In this document: positions 1-6,438 of the stretch, piece after piece
How positions within the stretch are numbered: the first letter of the stretch is position 1
Layout of the letters: each line of letters begins with the position of its first letter
From: Candidatus Iainarchaeum sp.
Lineage (GTDB): Archaea > Iainarchaeota > Iainarchaeia > Iainarchaeales > GCA-2688035
Length of the DNA: 8,127 nt
Assembly: GCA_028712575.1 (NCBI GenBank)
Contig: JAQTPU010000032.1
Span: 1-8,127 of the forward strand
Reading direction: 5' to 3'
Notes under the pieces: model-generated
Told to the model about the DNA's origin: nothing
The model's input: the letters and a program-made list of their open reading frames with translations, nothing else
Databases searched by the model: none
Program-made: the position numbers and the translations under genes

Positions 1-111
1 TGCTTTGTGCCCGGCAGAGTATCTTCTGCCCCATGTTGTTCTCTCATGCGCATCCCAGAGTGTTCTGGCTTTCAACCTCAACCTCTGCCATTTCCCTGTC
101 TTTCCTGCCAT
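1..111 (-). CDS. Partial hypothetical protein, N-terminus only, runs off the left edge
   Basis: An ATG at 111 on the minus strand opens a frame of 37 codons with no stop before the window edge. A clear SD (GGTGA at 122-118 on the minus strand) sits 6 bases before the ATG. The gene begins 20 bases after the stop of the GT4 gene, which suggests co-transcription. The visible residues (MAGKTGKWQRLR and on to YSAGHKA) are very basic and rich in Trp and Arg, with Arg encoded by AGG/AGA as in the neighbours. No domain is recognisable in so short a piece, and no function is proposed. The other two minus-strand frames here are closed by stops. It could still be chance, because 37 open codons are weak evidence on their own; the SD and the spacing are the main support. 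Confidence 0.45.
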   Translation of the reverse strand, partial: MAGKTGKWQRLRLKARTLWDAHERTTWGRRYSAGHKA

Positions 112-117
112 GCAGAT

Positions 118-122
118 TCACC
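118..122 (-). promoter_or_regulatory. Ribosome binding site for the left-edge gene
   Basis: The minus strand reads GGTGA, then 6 bases, then ATG at 111. This matches the core of the archaeal/bacterial SD consensus GGAGGTGA and fixes the likely start of the partial gene. Confidence 0.5.
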
Positions 123-131
123 AAGCCCGGA

Positions 132-1274
132 TTATTTTTTTACCAGTTCCCTGTAAAGCTCTTCGAACCTGTCAACAATTGCTTTCATTGAGAAGTGCTT
201 TACTGCGCGCGCCCTTGCTTTTTTGCCGAGCTTTTTTCTAAGCTTTGGATTTTCAATCAGTTTTATTATTCCTTTTGCAATGCTTTCAGGGTCATTAGGT
301 GAGACAAGGACTGCCGTGCCTGCAACAGTGCCTGCCACTTCTCCGAAGTCTGTTGCGACAATTGCCTTTTCTGCGGCCATGCTTTCAATGAGCGCAATGC
401 TTGTAGTGGCTTTGAAAGCAAAGCTGTGCACAACAATTTCCGCTGCGGAATAAACTTCTGGAATTTCCTCTGCGGGAATTGTCCCTGTGAAGAGGACGTT
501 TTTTTCAAGATGCAGTTCTTTTACAGAGTCTTCAAGCCAGCCCCTTTTTTCACCGTCGCCTACAACAACAAATTTCCAGTCCGCGTGCTTTTCAGAGACA
601 AATTTCATTGCCCTGATGGTTTGAAGAATTCCTGCTGCATTTGTGCTGTGAATGGGTTTTGCGGAAACAATCAGGTTTTTTCCAAGCCTTTTCAGTTTTG
701 CATGGGGCTTTGTTTTTTTCAAAAAGGCCGAGACATCGACTGCGCCGGGAATAAGAGTAATTTTGTGCTTTGGGATTTTCCAGGGCAGAAGATAGGAGTC
801 TATTACAAACCGGCTCCAGGAAACAAGCCTGTCGAATTTTATGCGCGGCAGGAAAAATTTGTTGAACAAAAAAACAATTTTGAGGTTAACTGAAACTGCC
901 TTGTCTGAAAGGTATTCAACGCTTGCAACAAGCGGCGCTTTGGTCGCCTTTTTAACGCGTTCGCCTATAAGCGCGGGAAATGCGTCGTTCTGCGCATGGA
1001 TAATGTCGGGCTTAAAGCGTTTTGCAAGCTCTGCCGCCCTGCCTGCCTGCGCAAGATATTCAAATTTGTGGAATGCATGGTGCCCGAAGCAGCCTGCTTT
1101 GAACACTTCGAGGCCCAGGGCTTTTTCTTCCTTTGGAAAAGAGTCGCTTTTTGTAGTGAAAACAAAAATCTTGTGGCCTCTTTTTGAAAGTTCTTTCAGG
1201 AAATCAGAGCAGAAAAGTTCCCCGCCGCCTCCGCCGCGCAGGGAGTAAGTGTGGGTAATGAAGAAAATCCTCAT
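132..1274 (-). CDS. Glycosyltransferase family 4 (GT-B fold), 380 aa
   Basis: A retaining GT-B glycosyltransferase that probably moves a sugar from a nucleotide-sugar donor to a lipid-linked or surface glycan on the cytosolic face. The N-terminal acceptor domain (about 1-170) begins with the usual MRIFFITHTYSLRGGGGGE Gly-rich loop (residues 14-18) and contains a DIIHAQND strand end at 90-97. The C-terminal donor domain (about 175-380) shows the IPGAVDV linker (175-181), VVVGDGEKRGWLE (236-248), LFTGTIPAEEIPEVYSAAE (261-279) and IALIESMAAEKAIVATD (293-309). Only the second Glu of the family's EX7E motif is present (E297); the first position is Ala289. Length is normal for GT4. The ATG has no SD and lies about 27 bases from a TATA-like box, so the message is probably leaderless. 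It is divergent from the rest of the cluster. Donor and acceptor cannot be told from the sequence. Confidence 0.93.
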   Translation of the reverse strand: MRIFFITHTYSLRGGGGGELFCSDFLKELSKRGHKIFVFTTKSDSFPKEEKALGLEVFKAGCFGHHAFHKFEYLAQAGRAAELAKRFKPDIIHAQNDAFPALIGERVKKATKAPLVASVEYLSDKAVSVNLKIVFLFNKFFLPRIKFDRLVSWSRFVIDSYLLPWKIPKHKITLIPGAVDVSAFLKKTKPHAKLKRLGKNLIVSAKPIHSTNAAGILQTIRAMKFVSEKHADWKFVVVGDGEKRGWLEDSVKELHLEKNVLFTGTIPAEEIPEVYSAAEIVVHSFAFKATTSIALIESMAAEKAIVATDFGEVAGTVAGTAVLVSPNDPESIAKGIIKLIENPKLRKKLGKKARARAVKHFSMKAIVDRFEELYRELVKK

Positions 1275-1333
1275 AAGCCAAAATTGCTTGAAAGTGTTTA
1301 AAAAAGCTTACTTGCAAATTTCTTTTGGCTTTT
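1275..1333. promoter_or_regulatory. Divergent promoter region with one shared TATA-like element
   Basis: This 59-base gap holds both starts. The plus strand carries TTTAAAAAAGC at 1297-1307, and the same bases read on the minus strand give GCTTTTTTAAA, so a TATA-like sequence exists in both directions. From its centre (about 1301) the minus-strand ATG is 27 bases away and the plus-strand ATG 33 bases away. These distances fit archaeal TBP-driven promoters with leaderless or nearly leaderless messages. Neither gene has an SD here, which agrees. I see no clear purine-rich BRE that would settle orientation. Confidence 0.5.
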
Positions 1334-2002
1334 ATGGCAAATGCAAAGGAAATAGAGGGTTTTTACGACGGATACCTTGTGGAGAAAAGCTATCCTTATG
1401 AGGATTACAGGCATGAAAATATTGACAGGTTTATACTTTCGCATGTCGGCAAAAAAGACAGGGTTCTTGACGTTGGCTGCGGTTACGGCAGAATCCTTAG
1501 AAAACTGAAAAACAGGGAAATTTACGGCTGCGACATTTCCGCAAAGGCTCTGAAAAAGGCCCCGGAAAGGGCAAGGAAAAAACAGGTTAACCTTGAAGGC
1601 AGGCTTCCCTATAAGAATGGTTTTTTTGATTGCGTAATACTGCGAGAGGTAATAGAGCACATTGTAAACAGGAAAGGCCTTTTTTCTGAAATAGGCCGCG
1701 TCCTTAAAAAAAACGGAAAATTAATTCTTACCACTCCGAACAAGTATTCCACTGTTTTTCCCGTTTATTCCGTGATAAGGATTTTTGCAATGCAGCCAGT
1801 GGAGGCCTGGCCCACAAGAAAAGAAATCGAGTGCCTTGCAGATAATGCCGGCTTTAAGGTCGTCAGGTTCGAGTCAGAGCATTTTTTTCCCTGGCACAGC
1901 TATCTTCCTGATTTTTTTCTTCCGGCAGTAAAAAAAATCGATTCTTTTGCAAAAAACGCCCCGGGAACAAGAAACATGCTTTTTCTCGCGGTAAAAAAAT
2001 AA
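1334..2002 (+). CDS. Class I SAM-dependent methyltransferase, 222 aa
   Basis: A Rossmann-fold methyltransferase of the Methyltransf_11/UbiE-like type. Motif I (SAM binding) is VLDVGCGYG at 44-52. The acidic residue at the end of strand 2 is D67 in YGCDIS. The post-II/III region is GFFDCVILREVIEHI at 96-110, and LFSEIGRVLKKNGKLILTTPNKY follows at about 116-138. The C-terminal part (FPWHSYLPDFFLPAVKK) is aromatic-rich and may line the substrate pocket. The setting next to glycosyltransferases suggests methylation of a sugar or glycan, but the substrate is not shown by the sequence. I chose ATG 1334 over an in-frame TTG at 1325 because ATG is the stronger start and sits about 33 bases from the TATA-like box with no SD, as expected for a near-leaderless message. 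A 94-base gap with its own promoter-like sequence separates it from the next gene. Confidence 0.9.
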   Translation: MANAKEIEGFYDGYLVEKSYPYEDYRHENIDRFILSHVGKKDRVLDVGCGYGRILRKLKNREIYGCDISAKALKKAPERARKKQVNLEGRLPYKNGFFDCVILREVIEHIVNRKGLFSEIGRVLKKNGKLILTTPNKYSTVFPVYSVIRIFAMQPVEAWPTRKEIECLADNAGFKVVRFESEHFFPWHSYLPDFFLPAVKKIDSFAKNAPGTRNMLFLAVKK

Positions 2003-2041
2003 TTTCCGCAAAAAGAAAGTTTGAATTTTGCACCAGAGCCA

Positions 2042-2074
2042 ATTATAAACAATTTTCGATTCTAAATAAATAAT
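2042..2074 (+). promoter_or_regulatory. TATA-like promoter elements before the radical SAM gene
   Basis: The 94-base gap after the methyltransferase contains TTATAAA (2043-2049) and an AT-only TAAATAAATAAT stretch (2063-2074). The first would put a start site near 2072, giving a 25-base leader. The second would put it near 2094, almost at ATG 2097. No good SD precedes the ATG, which slightly favours the second. The region probably starts a multigene transcript. Confidence 0.4.
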
Positions 2075-2096
2075 CAATTTGGTTTTCAGTGGTTTC

Positions 2097-3152
2097 ATGG
2101 GCTATTTTTCAATGCAGTTGAAGCGTTCCATAGGCAGGTTTATTTTTACGCCCTATTTCGGGATAAGGAAGCTTGCAAACATAGGCCTGCTTGGCACGCA
2201 GTTTTTCCTTTTTAAAAATTCAAAGCTGGTTGGATATCCCTTCAAGCTGAGCTTTGACCCGTGCAGCATCTGCCAGCTCAACTGCCCGCTCTGCCCGACT
2301 GGACAGGGAAAGGATGGGAGAAGCCTGGGCAGGATGGATTTTGAAAAATATAAAAAGGTGCTTGAAGAAATGGCGCCTTTCCTTTATGAGGCTGATTTGA
2401 ACAACTGGGGCGAGCCTTTTTTGAACAAGGAGCTGTTGAAAATGGTTGAACTTGCCCACAAAAAGCGGATAAAAACAAGCGTTAACACGAATCTTAATGT
2501 AAAGCTTGGCAATGAGGCTGCGGAGGCAATTGTAAAGTCCGGGCTTGATGTTTTGTATATTTCAATGGACGGAATTACGCAGGAAGTTTATGAAAAATAC
2601 AGGGCGGGAGGAAAGCTAAGCACGGTATGGGAAAACATAGGGCTTGTTGCAGAAAAAAAAAAGCAATTGAATTCAAAAACTCCCGAAATAACCTGGCAGT
2701 TCCTGATAATGAAGCACAATGAGCATCAGCTTCCAGTGCTGGAAAAAACACGGCAGGAACTTGGAATCGACAGGCTTGTGATTGGCGGGGTCAGAAGCGA
2801 CATGGGAAAGGAAATTTTTACAATGGATGCGGAAAAGGTGGATTCCCTTAAAAAGTGGCTGCCGAGCAGCCAGGAATTAAGCAGGTATGACCTTGAAAAA
2901 AAGCGGAGAAAAAACATCAAGAAAACCTGCGGTTTTTTGTGGTTTGTTTCAGTAATAAACTGGAACGGCAGCGTTGCTCCATGCTGCGCCAATTACAATG
3001 AAAAATTCGATTTCGGGAATGCCTTTGAAAAAGGGTTTAAAGCAGTTTGGAACAACGAAAAATACATTGCGGCAAGAAAAGCTGTTTCAAAAATGCAGCC
3101 GAATGGAAAAACTGTTTGCGATAACTGCATAAGGACAGGATTTATTGATTAA
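2097..3152 (+). CDS. Radical SAM / SPASM domain protein, 351 aa
   Basis: An iron-sulfur radical enzyme that cleaves SAM to start chemistry on an unidentified substrate. The radical SAM cluster motif CX3CX2C is C59-QLN-C63-PL-C66, with an extra Cys56 just before it, followed by PTGQG. The core barrel includes DLNNWGEPFLNKELL (a GGE-like SAM-binding segment, here WGEP) and the VLYISMDG strand. A C-terminal SPASM-type cysteine set binding auxiliary cluster(s) is visible: C278, C296-C297 (APCCANYNEKFDFGNAF) and C341/C344 (CDNC). The context among glycosyltransferases and sugar epimerases suggests sugar or glycan chemistry such as epimerisation or dehydration, not peptide modification, but this is inference. 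Starts at 2079 (TTG) and 2112 (ATG) are possible; 2097 is the first ATG. A run of ten A's at 2653-2662 lies inside the gene, and the frame stays open through it. The next gene follows after 23 bases. Confidence 0.93.
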   Translation: MGYFSMQLKRSIGRFIFTPYFGIRKLANIGLLGTQFFLFKNSKLVGYPFKLSFDPCSICQLNCPLCPTGQGKDGRSLGRMDFEKYKKVLEEMAPFLYEADLNNWGEPFLNKELLKMVELAHKKRIKTSVNTNLNVKLGNEAAEAIVKSGLDVLYISMDGITQEVYEKYRAGGKLSTVWENIGLVAEKKKQLNSKTPEITWQFLIMKHNEHQLPVLEKTRQELGIDRLVIGGVRSDMGKEIFTMDAEKVDSLKKWLPSSQELSRYDLEKKRRKNIKKTCGFLWFVSVINWNGSVAPCCANYNEKFDFGNAFEKGFKAVWNNEKYIAARKAVSKMQPNGKTVCDNCIRTGFID

Positions 3153-3164
3153 TTTGTGAATTTT

Positions 3165-3170
3165 GAGGTG
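3165..3170 (+). promoter_or_regulatory. Ribosome binding site before the first epimerase
   Basis: GAGGTG lies 5 bases before ATG 3176, a strong SD that fixes this start. It supports translation from a longer transcript that begins upstream of the radical SAM gene. Confidence 0.7.
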
Positions 3171-3175
3171 TGTGA

Positions 3176-4183
3176 ATGAAAAAGGTTTTGGTTGCCGGAG
3201 GGGCCGGCTTTATTGGAAGCCATGTTGTGAATGAATTGAGAAAAAGGAAAATCGAAGTCAGGGTTCTTGACAATTTTGTGGGCGGAAACCAGAACCTGGG
3301 ATATTTTGATGATGGTGTTGAGGTTATAGAGGGAGATACCTGCAGAAAAGAGGACTGCAAAAAGGCACTTGAGGGCTGTGACACTGTCTTTAACCTTGCA
3401 GCGCATGCAGCCGAAGGGCAAAGCGTTTTTATCCCTGTTTTCAATGCGCAGACAAACCTTATCGGTTCTGTTACGCTGCTTGCGGAAACAATAAATGCGG
3501 GCATAAGGGATGTTGTTTTTACAAGCAGCATTGCAACTTACGGCAAGCAGAAAAAAATGCCGATAAAGGAAACAGCGCCATTAAATGTCGAGGACCCGTA
3601 TGCGATTACAAAAAAGGCTTTTGAGGATTACCTGCGTGTTTATCACGAGCTTGGCCAGATTGACCCTTATATTGTGCGTTTTTTCAATGTTTACGGCCCA
3701 AGGCAGAGAATGGACGACCCTTACAGGGGAGTCGTGCCTATTTTCATAAACAAGTGCCTGAAAAAAGAAAATCCGGTTATTTTCGGCGACGGCCTGCAGA
3801 AACGTGCCTTTACATACATTTCGGATGTTGTAGAGCCAATCTGCGGAATTGTGGGCAACAAAAAACTTGTAAATAATCCAATCAATATCGGGACTGAAAA
3901 GGTTTATACTGTGAAAAAGCTTGCAGAGGAAATAATAAAAAAAATGGATCCCGAAATGAAAATAGAATTCATTCCGAAAAGGACTTCTGATGTGAAGATT
4001 GCTTATTGCGATACTGGCAAGGCAAAAAAACTTTTGAAATACAGGGCGAAGGTTTCGCTTTCAGACGGCCTTGACAAGACAATTGAATGGGCAAAAGGGC
4101 TTGGCGCACAGGAATTCAGGTATTTTGATTACACTGAAATACCGAAGCTTACCCACGGGGCTTATACAAGCAAAAAAATTTGA
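3176..4183 (+). CDS. NAD-dependent epimerase/dehydratase (extended SDR, UDP-glucose 4-epimerase-like), 335 aa
   Basis: A nucleotide-sugar epimerase or dehydratase of the extended short-chain dehydrogenase family, presumably making an activated sugar for the cluster's glycosyltransferases. The Rossmann NAD(P)-binding motif is AGGAGFIGS (7-15: G8, G11, G14), followed by VLDNF at the end of strand 2. The catalytic triad is intact: Ser118 (SSIATYG), Tyr142 and Lys146 (PYAITK). Also typical are FFNVYGPRQ (169-177), IFGDGLQKRAFTYISDVVE (202-220) and NIGT (237-240). After the normal family end (about 306) there is a 30-residue tail containing EFRYFDYTEIPKLTHGAY. GalE-like 4-epimerase is the simplest reading, but GalE-like sequences include other epimerases and dehydratases, so the exact sugar is unknown. 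It is followed 10 bases later by the small unknown gene, so the two probably share a transcript. Confidence 0.92.
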   Translation: MKKVLVAGGAGFIGSHVVNELRKRKIEVRVLDNFVGGNQNLGYFDDGVEVIEGDTCRKEDCKKALEGCDTVFNLAAHAAEGQSVFIPVFNAQTNLIGSVTLLAETINAGIRDVVFTSSIATYGKQKKMPIKETAPLNVEDPYAITKKAFEDYLRVYHELGQIDPYIVRFFNVYGPRQRMDDPYRGVVPIFINKCLKKENPVIFGDGLQKRAFTYISDVVEPICGIVGNKKLVNNPINIGTEKVYTVKKLAEEIIKKMDPEMKIEFIPKRTSDVKIAYCDTGKAKKLLKYRAKVSLSDGLDKTIEWAKGLGAQEFRYFDYTEIPKLTHGAYTSKKI

Positions 4184-4193
4184 ACTGATTTTT

Positions 4194-4544
4194 ATGGGAA
4201 TCCAGACTGAATTCAATCCTGATTTGGCATTGAGGAATTTTTCAGAATTCACGGCAGGGAGAAGAAAAAAAGAGGAATGCCTGCCTGAAAATCCCGAAGC
4301 AGGCCAGGTCCATGAATTCCTGAAAAAAGGCCAGAGAATTTACTGGCTGATGGGGGAAATTCCACTTGTTGAAACAAAGGGAAACCAGCAGCTGTCAAGG
4401 CCTGTTGCAAGCGTAATCCTTCTTGAAGCCGTGCATTTCCTGCTTGACGGGGAGCCGTACACAAAGGGAAAATACAGGATTGCAGAGGTTTTCAATCCGG
4501 CTGATAAAAAAATCCATTTTGACGGATTCAACAGGGTAAAATAA
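4194..4544 (+). CDS. Conserved-looking protein of unknown function, 116 aa
   Basis: I do not recognise a named domain. The frame stays open upstream to 4071, but that part overlaps the end of the epimerase, so the ATG at 4194, 10 bases after the epimerase stop, is the natural start; no strong SD is present. The protein starts MGIQTEFNPDLALRNFSEF, continues with a charged GRRKKEECLPEN segment (22-33), and then has a likely beta-rich body (VHEFLKKGQRIYWL, EIPLVETKGNQQLSRP, VASVILLEAVHFLLDG, TKGKYRIAEVF). There is no signal peptide and no membrane helix, so it is probably a soluble cytosolic protein. Its one Cys (C29) does not suggest a metal site. My recollection is that similar stand-alone proteins occur in other archaeal genomes. 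Position between an epimerase and a glycosyltransferase suggests co-expression, but gives no function. Confidence 0.75.
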   Translation: MGIQTEFNPDLALRNFSEFTAGRRKKEECLPENPEAGQVHEFLKKGQRIYWLMGEIPLVETKGNQQLSRPVASVILLEAVHFLLDGEPYTKGKYRIAEVFNPADKKIHFDGFNRVK

Positions 4545-4557
4545 TTCAAGTGGTCTG

Positions 4558-5445
4558 ATGCAGGAAACACTCCCGAAAGCAAGCATAGTTGTCGCGACAT
4601 ACAATTATGCGGCAAAAATAAGCCCGACAATAAAAGGGATTCTGGAAATCGAATATCCGGATGAGTTTGAAATAATTGTCGTGAATGACGGAAGCACGGA
4701 CAATACTGCAGAGGTTCTTGAAAAGGAATTCGGGAAAAACAAAAAAGTAAAAATAATTAATTTTGAAAAAAACCGGGGTGTTTGCGCTGCGCGCAATGCG
4801 GGCATCAATGCGGCGCGGTTTCCGATTGTTGTTAATATGGACCATGACTGCATCCCTGAAAAAAACTGGCTGACAAGCCTTGTAAAGGGTTTCAGCTCTG
4901 AAAAAACAGGCGTTGTGAGCAGCATGGGAGCATTCGGCGGAACATCAACAGCCTTCAGAAAAGAAGCCCTGGAAAAAACAGGCGGTTATGACGAGCAGTA
5001 CCGCTATTACAGGGAGGACACTGATTTGACATTCAAAATCCTGGAGCTTGGCTATGAATATAATGTTGTTAAGGCAGGGTATCTGCACGACCATGTGCTT
5101 GTGAAGCCAAAAGGATTTTTTAATATTTTAAAATACGGGCTTCAGAGGCTGTCATACCATAAAAATGACGCATTGCTTTACAAAAAGCACCCGAAACTTG
5201 CAAAGGATTTTCTGGATGTAAGGCTTGGCTTCATTGTCAATCCAAAAAAAGACTTTGAAGTGATAACAGGGACCTGGATGGAACATAAAATTCCGAAATT
5301 GAGCTCTCCGAGGGGAATGGTTTTTCTGGAAGGGAACAGCCCCCGGAACAGGGCAGTAATTGTCATTCTTGGCATTGGTTATGTCCTTGCAATAAAATTT
5401 TATAGGCTTTTGGGCAGCATTAAATACGGGAAGCTTCTTTTATGA
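4558..5445 (+). CDS. Glycosyltransferase family 2 with a C-terminal membrane helix, 295 aa
   Basis: An inverting GT-A glycosyltransferase using a nucleotide sugar. The donor-binding N-terminus is SIVVATYNYA (9-18) and IIVVNDGSTDNT (39-50). The metal-binding DXD equivalent is MDHDC with D95-H-D97. W104 in NWLTSLVKGF follows, then FGGTSTAFRKEAL (126-138), TGGYDE (141-146) and the catalytic-base region YREDTDLTFKI (151-161; E153-D154). The stretch between the DXD and the FGG segment is short, only about 28 residues. The C-terminus holds one likely membrane helix, about 265-283 (RAVIVILGIGYVLAIKFYR), so the enzyme is probably anchored at the membrane facing the cytosol. ATG 4558 is 13 bases after the previous stop. 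Its 3' end overlaps the next gene by 4 bases (ATGA), suggesting translational coupling. Sugar and acceptor are not identifiable. Confidence 0.92.
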   Translation: MQETLPKASIVVATYNYAAKISPTIKGILEIEYPDEFEIIVVNDGSTDNTAEVLEKEFGKNKKVKIINFEKNRGVCAARNAGINAARFPIVVNMDHDCIPEKNWLTSLVKGFSSEKTGVVSSMGAFGGTSTAFRKEALEKTGGYDEQYRYYREDTDLTFKILELGYEYNVVKAGYLHDHVLVKPKGFFNILKYGLQRLSYHKNDALLYKKHPKLAKDFLDVRLGFIVNPKKDFEVITGTWMEHKIPKLSSPRGMVFLEGNSPRNRAVIVILGIGYVLAIKFYRLLGSIKYGKLLL

Positions 5446-6392
5446 AAAACGGAAAAACAATCCTCATTACAGGCGCAAGCGGATATATAGGCTCGGCGCT
5501 TGCAAGCGAACTCGCAGGCGAAAAAAAAGTTGCAAAACTGGTTTGCATCGGCGGCCCGGCAGGCACTGATTCAGGAAGCTTTGAAAGGCTTGAAAAGCAC
5601 TGCCTGAAAAGGAAAAAAAACTGCGTTTTTGAAAGGGCGGCAATACTTGACAGGGAAAAAATAAGTTCTTTGTTGAAAGGGGTTGATGTTGCAGTCCATC
5701 TTGCTTCCGTGCATAATGTTGACGAGTGCGCAAAAAACCCCGAGAGAACATGGGCAACAAATGTGGAAGGCACGAGGCTTCTCCTTGGGGAGTGCGTGAA
5801 ACAAAATGTGAAAAGAATTGTTTTTCCTTCAAGCATCCTTGTTTATGGAAACAGCGACGGCAAAAAAATCACGGAAGAAACAGCCCTGTCACCGCAGAAC
5901 GAGTATGCGAGGCAGAAGGCCGCCTGCGAGAAATACTGTGCGGAAAGCGGTTTGAACTGCATAATATTGAGAAAATCAAATGTCTTCGGCGCAGGCTTTA
6001 TTACGCAGACAGACACAGTGATTCCGATTTTTATTTTAAAGGCGCTGAAGGAAAAGAAAATAGAAATTCACGGCACCGGCCGGCAGGAAAAAAACTTCCT
6101 GTACATAACTGATGCTGTTCAGGCTTATAAGAAAGCAATTTTTTCCGATTACGCGGGAATTTTGAATATTGGGGGCAGGGAAACAAGGAGCATTCTTTCA
6201 ATAGCGGAGATTATTTCAAAAAAGCTCGGGGCGGGAATAACGCACATTCCGAGCCCGAGGGAAGAGCCGAAAAAATTGGGCCGTGTTTTCATATGCGAAA
6301 AGGCGGAAAAAGAAATCGGCTTTGTGCCTAAAAAAAGCATTGAAAAGGGAATTGATGAATTCATCAGATGGGCAAAAAAAGAGGCGGCCTGA
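5442..6392 (+). CDS. NAD-dependent epimerase/dehydratase (extended SDR), 316 aa
   Basis: The second nucleotide-sugar modifying SDR in the window. The NAD(P)-binding motif is ITGASGYIGS (9-18: G11, G14, G17). The catalytic residues are all present: Ser131 (PSSILVYG), Tyr155 and Lys159 (NEYARQK). Later family segments are LRKSNVFGAG (176-185), IHGTGRQEKNFLYITDAVQAY (209-229) and LNIGG (241-245). The sequence diverges clearly from the epimerase at 3176, so this is not a recent duplicate. Its ATG overlaps the stop of the upstream GT2 (ATGA), and no good SD is visible, so it likely depends on translation of the GT2. That coupling suggests the enzyme makes a sugar the GT2 uses, though this is inference. 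UDP-sugar 4-epimerase, dehydratase or reductase activities are all possible within the family. Confidence 0.91.
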   Translation: MKNGKTILITGASGYIGSALASELAGEKKVAKLVCIGGPAGTDSGSFERLEKHCLKRKKNCVFERAAILDREKISSLLKGVDVAVHLASVHNVDECAKNPERTWATNVEGTRLLLGECVKQNVKRIVFPSSILVYGNSDGKKITEETALSPQNEYARQKAACEKYCAESGLNCIILRKSNVFGAGFITQTDTVIPIFILKALKEKKIEIHGTGRQEKNFLYITDAVQAYKKAIFSDYAGILNIGGRETRSILSIAEIISKKLGAGITHIPSPREEPKKLGRVFICEKAEKEIGFVPKKSIEKGIDEFIRWAKKEAA

Positions 6393-6438
6393 TTAAATTT
6401 AAAACATAATTGCAGTTTGAAAATTACTGGGTTTTGAC
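6393..6438 (+). promoter_or_regulatory. Intergenic region with a TATA-like box
   Basis: A TTAAATTTAAAA stretch (6393-6404) begins right after the epimerase stop. Its centre would place a transcription start near 6426, about 12 bases before ATG 6439. No convincing SD precedes that ATG, which would fit an internal promoter with a short leader. Read-through from the upstream operon remains possible. Confidence 0.35.

Noticed and set aside
426..893. 155-codon open frame on the plus strand
   Set aside because: It lies wholly antisense to the well-supported GT4 gene and its translation has no recognisable domain or SD.
2003..2096. Possible small RNA or terminator hairpin in the gap after the methyltransferase
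   Set aside because: No convincing stem or long T-tract was found; TATA-like promoter sequence explains the AT-richness.
2088..2099. AGTGGT three bases before ATG 2097, echoed before ATG 4558
   Set aside because: Two short matches with poor complementarity to the 16S 3' end and too close to the start for a standard SD; most likely coincidence.
4071..4193. Possible N-terminal extension of the small unknown gene, starting at ATG 4071
   Set aside because: It would overlap the last 113 bases of the intact epimerase in another frame; ATG 4194 just after the epimerase stop is a simpler start.
4110..4318. Cluster of four GAATTC hexamers within about 200 bases
   Set aside because: Each is an in-frame Glu-Phe codon pair in two adjacent genes (QEF, TEF, SEF, HEF), so protein sequence explains them; no repeat unit surrounds them.
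5420..5836. 138-codon minus-strand open frame, with two others overlapping it
   Set aside because: Antisense to the second epimerase, whose motifs are clear; low-complexity Ser/Phe-rich translations arise from the Lys/Glu-rich plus strand.
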